The position numbers were made by a program, and so were the translations under genes. The notes beneath the pieces were generated by a model that was not told where the DNA came from, did not search any database, and saw only the letters and a list, made by a program, of their open reading frames with translations. Shown piece after piece: positions 19,501 to 24,250 of a DNA stretch of 32,176 nt. Each line of letters begins with the position of its first letter. Within the stretch, counting starts at the first letter, position 1. Source of the DNA: JAKSSE01 sp045597645 (lineage in GTDB: Bacteria; Bacillota; Clostridia; Lachnospirales; Lachnospiraceae); the NCBI GenBank assembly GCA_045597645.1, contig JAZLKM010000052.1:1-32176 (forward strand), read 5' to 3'.

Positions 19501-19834
19501 CGGCTTTGACATCTACGCTACCGACGGCACTGCTGAAGTCCTCAAAGCTAGCGGCGTAGACTCCCACATTGTCAAGCGTCTAGTCCCTGCAGGCTCTGAC
19601 GAGACCTGCGCTATGGACCTTATCGAGGACGGTACCCTTTCATACCTCGTGTCGACCTCTTCAAAAGGTCGTCTTCCCGAGCGTGAAAGTGTCAAGCTCC
19701 GACGACGCGCCACCGTAGTCGGCATCGACTGTCTCACCAGTCTCGACACCGCCACCGCGCTTCTGACATGCCTCGAAAGCAGCTTCACCGAGTCCACCAC
19801 CAGCCTGGTCGACATCAACACGCTGCGACTCTAA
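16586..19834 (+). CDS. carB: Carbamoyl-phosphate synthase, large subunit
   Basis: It makes carbamoyl phosphate from bicarbonate, ammonia and two ATP, for both arginine and pyrimidines. It has 1,082 aa, full length. The two homologous ATP-grasp halves are evident from LIGSGPIIIGQAAEFDYAG near the start and VLGSGPIRIGQGIEFDYAS near residue 570. Each has an EVNPR motif (VIEVNPRVSRSSAL and VIEVNPRASRTVPY). The C-terminal MGS-like allosteric domain follows from about residue 940. The ATG follows GAGGTG. It closes the operon and is followed by a strong terminator. Codon choice changes along the gene: the Ile codon ATA is common in the first quarter and almost absent from the second half. Confidence 0.97.
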   Translation: MPKNNDIKKVLLIGSGPIIIGQAAEFDYAGVQACRALKEEGIEIVLVNSNPATIMTDHIMADKIYIEPLTLETIERIIELEKPDSILSGLGGQTSLTLCMQLAHNGFLDSHGVRLLGSSPATIDKAEDRQLFKDTMESIGQPCIPSEVVTTVEDAVSFATSIGYPVIVRPAFTLGGSGGGIAKDEKELRETATNGLKQSPITQILVEKCVSGWKEIEFEVMRDHIGNAITVCSMENFDPVGVHTGDSIVIAPTVTLADKEYQMLRSAALRIIDALDIEGGCNCQFALNPDSFEYAVIEVNPRVSRSSALASKATGYPIAKVATKIALGYNLDEIKNAVTGTTYAAFEPAIDYVAVKFPKWPFEKFVYASRTLGTQMKATGEVMSISDSFESAIMKAVRGAELGFDTLHVPFVEDMTTDELMSKITEPTDIRLFLVYEALYRGVSVDELFDITRIDRWFLYKLLKLANFEQHICRYDMTQKDYTEGKKLGYPDSALLRLAKKNKLTGSKIFGLVRENHIRPTYKMVDTCSGEFAAVTPYFYGTYNTPESGGENEVLPFLGKNPKGTIIVLGSGPIRIGQGIEFDYASVHCVTALRKLGYTVVIINNNPETVSTDFDIADRLYFEPLCPEDVMNIIDIEQPIGVVVAFGGQTSIKLTKVLSENGVNIIGTSADSIDMAEDRERFDELLTKLGIMKAKAHTVMTLDEALLAANDLTYPVLLRPSYVIGGQNMTIARSDEDVTEYMHIILQNDIDNPVLIDKYIEGMEIEVDSIFDGEDLLIPGIMEHIERTGVHSGDSIAVYPAQDLDKEIEDKIVETSRQLCVGLGAIGIVNIQYIVYNRDIYVIEVNPRASRTVPYLSKVSGVPMIDLAIAVSLGEKLKDLLYGTGLFKKPAHVAVKVPVFSFQKLVGLDTQLGPEMKSTGEVLGIGSTLTEAMYKGFVAAGFGFKKTGGVFISVKDSDKPEISAIGLRFAKLGFDIYATDGTAEVLKASGVDSHIVKRLVPAGSDETCAMDLIEDGTLSYLVSTSSKGRLPERESVKLRRRATVVGIDCLTSLDTATALLTCLESSFTESTTSLVDINTLRL

Positions 19835-19845
19835 CCCAAACATCA

Positions 19846-19870
19846 AGGCCCCACCTCGGGGCCTTTTTTA
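19846..19870 (+). terminator. Terminator of the pyrG-purF-carA-carB operon
   Basis: AGGCCCC, loop ACCTC, GGGGCCT then TTTTTA. It is also the left end of the 709-bp inverted-repeat element. Confidence 0.92.
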
Positions 19871-19957
19871 TTGCCACATTCGCTCTACACGCGACGCACT
19901 CACCCCGCCACAGGTTCCATATACACCAATTTGTAGAAGGCCCCTGCCCCTTTCTCC

Positions 19958-20104
19958 ATGGCACTCAGAGCCTGAATTCGGTGATTCGCGTGGCGATTCT
20001 TGTTTCGCGATGCTGCGCGCCCGGTCCTCAGTTGTCTGAGATGTGGCTTCTTAATTCATCCAGCTTTTGGGGGCTTGTAGATTTTCAAGGCTTGACCCGT
20101 ACAT
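19958..20104 (-). repeat. Repeat copy D (diverged, inverted)
   Basis: This is a degenerate match to the reverse complement of copy B. Shared landmarks in order are GGCGATTC, CGCGATG..GCGCGCCC, GATGTGG.CTTCT, AATTCATCC.GCTTTTG, AAGGCTTG and CGTACATGG. There are many substitutions and small indels, unlike the near-identity of A, B and C. Confidence 0.7.
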
Positions 20105-20296
20105 GGATGCACCTCTCACCACTGTGCCGTATCGCTAAGTGCCGCTAATGCATCTGCCGGTGGCAGGGCGGTCGCTCGTATACAACGTCCTTGTCGCTTC
20201 TCGCTCAAATCGCCATCCGTGGCGATTTGTCCGCCCTGCCTACCGTCATCTGAATAAGCGGCACTAACGCTCACTTAAAGTGGTGAGAGTCGCACC

Positions 20297-20449
20297 ATGT
20301 ACGTGCGCAAGCCTCGTTAAGTAAATGAGCCCCAACAAAAGCGGATGAATTCTAGAAGACCACATCGAGTTTCGGAGGAGGGCGCGCAATAAAACATCGT
20401 GAAACGAATCGCCCGCCAATCCCGAAAGTGGCTCGCCGTGGAGGAAGGG
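20297..20449 (+). repeat. Repeat copy B
   Basis: Nearly identical to copy A over their first 118 bp (4 mismatches by eye), then diverging inside the hairpin's 3' arm (CGCCCGCCAATCCCGAAA instead of CGCCCTCAGATTCCGAAA). It forms the core of the right arm of the 709-bp inverted repeat. Homology with copy C extends further left, through the AGCGGCACTA block at about 20257-20266. Confidence 0.9.
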
Positions 20450-20527
20450 TGCAGCGGGTCTGCATGCAAATTGGAGTTGAAGAAAAAATGGCGGGGTGGG
20501 TGCGTCGGCTGGCTTGAAAAATGTGGC

Positions 20528-20554
20528 AATAGAAAAGCCCCACTAGGTGGGGCT
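20528..20554 (-). terminator. Terminator of the DUF2975-xre operon
   Basis: On the minus strand AGCCCCAC, loop CTA, GTGGGGCT then TTTCTATT. It starts 5 bp after the xre stop codon and is the right end of the 709-bp inverted repeat. Confidence 0.88.
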
Positions 20555-20559
20555 TGGTG

Positions 20560-20784
20560 TTATTCTTCTGACGCAGCGTTTGGGTCGTATTCGAGGATGT
20601 CGCCGGGCTGGCAGGTGAGGGCTTCGCATATTGCTTCGAGGGTGGAGAAGCGCACAGCGTTGATTTTGCCGGTTTTGATTTTTGAGAGGTTGACGTTTGA
20701 AACGCCGACCTTTTCAGACAGTTCGTTAAGTGACATTTTGCGATCCGCCATTACGCGGTCAAGTCTAAGTATGATTTTTCCCAT
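20560..20784 (-). CDS. Small Xre/Cro-family HTH regulator (YozG-like)
   Basis: A 74-aa DNA-binding protein that is almost wholly one Xre helix-turn-helix. SLNELSEKVGVSNVNLSKIKTG is the HTH, with the rest of the fold in RFSTLEAICEALTCQPGDILEY. I chose MGKIILRL because AGGAGG lies six bases upstream; the longer in-frame reading to 20892 runs back into the DUF2975 gene. It is 10 bp downstream of that gene on the same transcript. The pairing of a short Xre protein with a DUF2975 membrane protein is a recurring module, as in B. subtilis yoaS-yozG. It probably represses its own promoter through the direct repeats at 21406-21482. Confidence 0.9.
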   Translation of the reverse strand: MGKIILRLDRVMADRKMSLNELSEKVGVSNVNLSKIKTGKINAVRFSTLEAICEALTCQPGDILEYDPNAASEE

Positions 20785-20794
20785 AGCGCACCTC

Positions 20795-21355
20795 CTACAA
20801 AGTCTCATCAACTTCAATCTGAAGTGTTGTACCGTACTCAAAGATTCTGTAGATGCACCACAGTGAAAGTCCCAGAATAGCGCCGAAACCAAGACCTGAG
20901 AACAGTGCAGTAATGACTACAAGCATGATGAATACTCTCTTAAGTCTTCTGAGAACTAACTCACAGAATGGAGTGTCACTCTCTTCGATGGTCTGGAAGA
21001 CTCTTTCAAGGGTAAGGAAGATAACAAACACTATTATGCTCATGATACTACCAAATACACAGTACGTAGCCATAAGGGCTCCATAGTAGCCTTTGTCAGC
21101 CATCTTTTCAACTGGAATCTTGAGATTAATAATGCCATCAATGCTGATTGCAGAAGCATCAAATGTTCCATATCCTTGCTCAATTGAGTTCGCAATTCCT
21201 GTGTCAATCTGCTTGCTAAGTCCAATGCATGTTACCGCTCCTACTGCACACATTATAGCGACTACCAGCATGATTACTCTAAATACCTTTACTACCTTCT
21301 TTGCAATCGAGCAACTCTTCTTTACATTTGTCAGTTTCATTTCGTTATCTCTCAT
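20795..21355 (-). CDS. DUF2975 family membrane protein (YoaS-like)
   Basis: This 186-aa protein has four predicted membrane segments, around residues 25-47, 90-115, 137-158 and 158-172 (the last two close together). The segment VFRVIMLVVAIMCAVGAVTCIG is the first. The C-terminus YGTTLQIEVDETL is the family's signature ending. The biochemical function of DUF2975 is unknown. The ATG follows AAAGGAG by eight bases. It is the first gene of the operon, 10 bp before the Xre regulator. The membrane protein may modulate the regulator, but the sequence does not show this. Confidence 0.85.
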   Translation of the reverse strand: MRDNEMKLTNVKKSCSIAKKVVKVFRVIMLVVAIMCAVGAVTCIGLSKQIDTGIANSIEQGYGTFDASAISIDGIINLKIPVEKMADKGYYGALMATYCVFGSIMSIIVFVIFLTLERVFQTIEESDTPFCELVLRRLKRVFIMLVVITALFSGLGFGAILGLSLWCIYRIFEYGTTLQIEVDETL

Positions 21356-21405
21356 TTTTTCTCTCCTTTTTGTTTTGCTTTAAGTAATGCAACATTCATT
21401 AAATA

Positions 21406-21482
21406 TTTAATGTTTATCGATAAATGCATATTACTACCGTCGTTTATGTTTGTCAACTACTTTTTAATGTTTTTCGATAAAT
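21406..21482 (-). promoter_or_regulatory. DUF2975-xre promoter bracketed by 20-bp direct repeats (likely operators)
   Basis: On the minus strand TTGACA (plus 21451-21456), 17-bp spacer and TAATAT (plus 21428-21433) form a near-consensus promoter. A 20-bp sequence reading ATTTATCGA(T/A)AAACATTAAA lies on each side, at plus 21463-21482 just upstream of -35 and at plus 21406-21425 just downstream of -10, with one mismatch. The downstream copy holds a 12-bp palindrome (TTTATCGATAAA) and abuts a 16-bp palindrome (CATTAAATATTTAATG, 21397-21412). Autoregulation by the Xre protein is the simplest reading. Confidence 0.75.
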
Positions 21483-21629
21483 ATTTTCCTTTTACGTTAA
21501 TTCAGTTTACATAACACGCGTACCGCAAACGAGAACCCGCTGTGAGTAACCCGCAGTGAGACATCTGTCACTGAGATGATTTTGGTTTACATAATATATA
21601 TCGCTAATGAATCTGCCCTATCTGCCACT
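21483..21629. other. Gene-free stretch with short repeats
   Basis: It contains a tandem pair ACCCGC(T/A)GTGAG near 21536-21561, a CAGTGA/TCACTG inverted repeat just after it, and two copies of GTTTACATAA (21505-21514 and 21585-21594) exactly 80 bp apart. No coding potential is evident. Confidence 0.5.
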
Positions 21630-21709
21630 AATCTGGGTTAAATCGGGCTAATCCGAGCTGATCCGAGCTAAACTTGGCTAATCTGAGCTGATCCGAGCTG
21701 ATCTGAGCT
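21630..21709 (+). repeat. 10-bp tandem repeat array (consensus RATCYGAGCT)
   Basis: Eight contiguous 10-bp units with no indels. The clearest are AATCCGAGCT, GATCCGAGCT, AATCTGAGCT and GATCTGAGCT; two are more diverged. Two weaker units precede at 21610-21629. From 21710 to 21881 I see only degenerate related words (AATTTGAGAC, AAATCTGAAA) and a near-perfect 18-bp palindrome at 21754-21771. Confidence 0.85.
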
Positions 21710-21881
21710 TATGTATTGTCATACCTCGCTAATTTGAGACAAATCTGAAACAAATATCACTCGAGCGATATGAATTCTAATCCGAGACGAATATCCCTCG
21801 CTACTACTGCTAATACCGATCCTTGTGACTATCCCGCTTGATGAACACATTATGCCAATATCCTTTTTCCCTTTTTTTAAA

Positions 21882-21977
21882 CAAGCAAAAAGCAGGACCA
21901 ATTGATACGCTTCCTATCAAGTAGACTGGCTAAACAGCCAAATCTACTTAAGGAGGGATCATATCATTGGTCCTGCT
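21882..21977 (-). terminator. Large branched terminator hairpin
   Basis: AGCAGGACCAATTGATA (21891-21907) pairs with TATCATTGGTCCTGCT (21962-21977) with one bulge. The loop contains a second hairpin, AAGTAGA/TCTACTT (21919-21925 with 21943-21949), itself capped by GGCT-AAAC-AGCC. On the minus strand TTTTTGCTTGTTT follows, so it can terminate transcripts coming from the HD-domain genes. The branched 87-nt form is larger than a plain terminator and might be a small RNA's 3' end. Confidence 0.6.
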
Positions 21978-22025
21978 CGTTTATTCGTTCTTCATTACCC
22001 ATCAAATTAGTAAAGGGCGGAATCA

Positions 22026-22246
22026 GTAGGTAGTTTGTCTGACAGCATTACCTACCTCTTAGCGATTTTAGTAGCTGATAGGTAATCATATTCTGCCATT
22101 TACCTACTCGGTTCTCAGACAGCGGTATCCGTAGGTAGCCGTCCCTTATATTCGACCCACCTGCTGACTTATTTCGCTGTTTAGTAGGTAATTACATCCC
22201 AATATATACCTACCTTTTCGAAGAAATCCCCACTCAGTAGGTCCAA
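22026..22246. repeat. ~53-bp-period array of GTAGGTA...TACCTAC palindromes
   Basis: GTAGGTA-type half-sites start at 22026, 22079 (first base absent, TAGGTAA), 22131, 22184 and 22237 (GTAGGTC), so the spacing is 53, 52 or 53, 53 and 53. TACCTAC partners follow at 22049, 22101 and 22207, 22-23 bp later. The partner in the third unit is degraded (CACCTGC near 22158). Between half-sites the sequence is not conserved. It lies between the HD-gene stop and the branched terminator, with no coding potential. Confidence 0.8.
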
Positions 22247-22350
22247 GCACCCCCACCAGGGTGTTTCACCGCCCACTAGCCAAGGCACCCTCCAGGGTGT
22301 TTCACCGCCCACTAGCCAAGGCACCCTCCGGGGCGGCTCACCGCCCGCCT
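22247..22350 (+). repeat. Three 36-38-bp tandem repeats up to the HD-gene stop codon
   Basis: Units at 22247-22284, 22285-22320 and 22321-22350. Each starts GCACCC and includes a small hairpin (CACCCT/AGGGTG in unit 2), then TTCACCGCCCACTAGCCAAG. The third unit is diverged (GGGCGG..CCGCCC) and ends on the stop codon of the downstream-most HD gene. Confidence 0.85.
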
Positions 22351-24250
22351 AATTCTCCGTTCCCATCAGCTGCAATCGGCGCAGCATGACGAAGGTGTCG
22401 CGGTACGTCATATTTCGCATGTCAGTCAGCAAGTAGTTTAGATCGCGCCTTACGTCTTCCTTCTCCAGAAGCTCCGGCAGGTAGGGTGCGTATCTGGTGC
22501 CTGCGCCCTCCTTTACCTCTCCGATGTACTCATCTAGGGTCTTGCCCTTGTTGTAGCTGCGTCCTGCGGTATCTGTTGCAGCGTCCATGCAGTCTGCGCA
22601 GCAGACCAGATCGATGATTACCTTCTCCGGGAGTCTGCTGGTGTCAAATTCTACCGGGTAGCCCTTGGAATCGTTGTACCATCTGTGGTGGCCTCTGGCG
22701 ATGTTCACATACTTGGAGGTTGAAGCGTTGCGGCTTAAGAACTTCGCCCCTATCTCCGGATGCGACTTTATCTGAGTGAACTCGCTATCCATAATGTTAC
22801 GTCCATATACAAATACTGTATCAATGATTGCAAGCTTACCAAAGTCGTGGCACAGTGCCGCATGATATGCAAAGTCCATGATTTCCTCTCTGTGCTCACG
22901 GACCTTACTGATATCTGACTCATTGATAAAATTCAAAAAGTACTGCGGATAATACTTGATGAGGTGCTTGCACAGACATCTGGTTATTACTGCAACCATC
23001 TTGGAATGCACATATGTAGGCGGGTGCAATGCCGCCATACAGTTAAGGCCTATCTCCTCAAAGCTTACTCCTCCCGGGATCTCTCTAAACTGTGACAGCA
23101 GGTACTCTAGGTACTCCAATGTATATACCAGCACACCGCTATTGGGCAGCTGGAATACATAGTTGATTGCATTATGGTAAAAATGCTCAAGCTGCGATGA
23201 CTCTACCTCTGATATCTGGTGTCTGCCTATCAGCATCATATAGTCCATCGGCAGGAGCAGATTGAGATATACATCATCCAGTTCAAACTGGGTCTCGTTA
23301 CGCCTTTGGTATATCTCGAGCATCTTGTTTTTGTATTCTTCTGCAGACAAATCTCCTGCATAGTACAAGCTTCTGTAGTTGAAAAACTCATTAGTACTTC
23401 TGGCTGCATATTTCTGGCATATTTCCGGTTCCTTTTTCCAAAGCTCCTGCAGCTCCTGCGTATGCTTAGCTATCTTAAGACACTGCATATAGCCAAAGCC
23501 TCGCCTATTACCTGCCTCAAGCATTACGCCATAATATTCAGCCACTCTGACCTGATACCTGATCCGCTCGTCCTTGCTGAAAATGCTCATATACCTGTCA
23601 TCACCAATCAGAGCTGATGCCTCATCAAGTATCTGCATCTCCTCCTCATTTTTGATGGAATGATCCAATGCATTTTCGTAAAATACAGCCTTGTATCTGA
23701 CCAGATTAATAACCAGTTTACGTATCTCATCTGACGGCAGCTTCATCCACTCGTCATACTCCAGATAGTCCCTTGCAAAATCGCACAGCTCCATTCCCTC
23801 CTCGCGATACTGCTCGCACAGATCAGAAAACGGATATGTTCTTTTAGAATAATTGAGCATAAGGTAGCATGTGGTTGCATGCAGATCTGCTACAGTCAAA
23901 ACGAGCTCTATGTCATCGCTGTATCTAAGGAATTTCCATAGGGCTGATGAAATCATATTTCCCAGCGGAATATCCAGATTTTCCATGTCCTCACCGTAGA
24001 TTAGCTTCTCACACAGTGTAATCAGTGCATGGATCTGGTCATTTCCGGGCCTTCTGCCACTTTCAAGTATAGGCAAAAGCACATCTGCCAGGATTCTCCT
24101 GTTTTCCTCTGCCAGCTCGCCTATCCTGCGGAAATTCTCCCTTAGGACTATTTCATACTCTCCGGGCGAATCGATTTCTGCAAGCGATGGAGTGGACAGG
24201 ATGCGAAGTCGCTCCGTGTTTTTGACGTATTTATCAACACTCTCTATCAT
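22349..24250 (-). CDS. HD-GYP-like phosphodiesterase-family protein with a novel N-terminal region
   Basis: A 633-aa soluble protein. The C-terminal third is an HD-GYP-like domain: a leading helix with His (YVHSKMVA), the metal pair HDFGK (His468-Asp469), IKSHPEIGAKFL, GHHRWYNDSKGYP with G530-Y531-P532, and the ADCMDAATD/GAGTRYAPYL blocks of HD-GYP proteins. This family usually degrades cyclic dinucleotides, but the substrate cannot be told here. The N-terminal ~400 residues are helical and unrecognised, with no sensor domain I can name. Its start codon overlaps the upstream paralogue's stop by 4 bp, and the two proteins align end to end, sharing a C-terminal motif RRDL..LLTD.R....RDT.VML. 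The ATG follows GGAG. Confidence 0.8.
   Translation of the reverse strand: MIESVDKYVKNTERLRILSTPSLAEIDSPGEYEIVLRENFRRIGELAEENRRILADVLLPILESGRRPGNDQIHALITLCEKLIYGEDMENLDIPLGNMISSALWKFLRYSDDIELVLTVADLHATTCYLMLNYSKRTYPFSDLCEQYREEGMELCDFARDYLEYDEWMKLPSDEIRKLVINLVRYKAVFYENALDHSIKNEEEMQILDEASALIGDDRYMSIFSKDERIRYQVRVAEYYGVMLEAGNRRGFGYMQCLKIAKHTQELQELWKKEPEICQKYAARSTNEFFNYRSLYYAGDLSAEEYKNKMLEIYQRRNETQFELDDVYLNLLLPMDYMMLIGRHQISEVESSQLEHFYHNAINYVFQLPNSGVLVYTLEYLEYLLSQFREIPGGVSFEEIGLNCMAALHPPTYVHSKMVAVITRCLCKHLIKYYPQYFLNFINESDISKVREHREEIMDFAYHAALCHDFGKLAIIDTVFVYGRNIMDSEFTQIKSHPEIGAKFLSRNASTSKYVNIARGHHRWYNDSKGYPVEFDTSRLPEKVIIDLVCCADCMDAATDTAGRSYNKGKTLDEYIGEVKEGAGTRYAPYLPELLEKEDVRRDLNYLLTDMRNMTYRDTFVMLRRLQLMGTEN

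Larger units (their letters stand above)
19846..20554. repeat. ~709-bp imperfect inverted-repeat intergenic element between convergent carB and the xre gene
   Basis: Reverse-complementing the right half lines it up with the left half along its whole length. Both arms begin with a terminator hairpin and ATTGCCACATT, then GACGCAC(C/T)CACCCCGCCA, then CCAATTTG. Next come a copy of the ~150-bp structured repeat (D left, B right), CTCTCACCACT, AGTGCCGCT, and GGCAGGGCGG. The two arms meet around 20171-20229, where a small hairpin (AAATCGCCA..TGGCGATTT, 20207-20228) lies. No credible coding region is present. No transposase is encoded here. This accounts for the whole gene-free stretch 19835-20559. 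Confidence 0.8.

Noticed and set aside
19768..20148. 126-aa plus-strand open frame after carB
   Set aside because: It starts inside carB and runs through the terminator and repeat D, with low-complexity His/Pro-rich translation and no ribosome-binding site.
20399..20866. 155-aa plus-strand open frame
   Set aside because: It crosses repeat B, a terminator and the whole xre gene antisense; no start signal.
21719..21901. 60-aa minus-strand open frame in the gene-free region
   Set aside because: No ribosome-binding site, no recognisable domain, and Ser/Ile-rich composition typical of non-coding sequence here.
21951..22006. Possible 16-codon plus-strand leader peptide after AAGGAGG, beginning with ATC or ATT
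   Set aside because: It would need a very rare start codon and lies in a hairpin better explained as a minus-strand terminator.
22026..22350. CRISPR array
   Set aside because: The 53-bp units conserve only 7-bp half-sites and the 36-38-bp units are directly adjacent without spacers; no cas genes are nearby.
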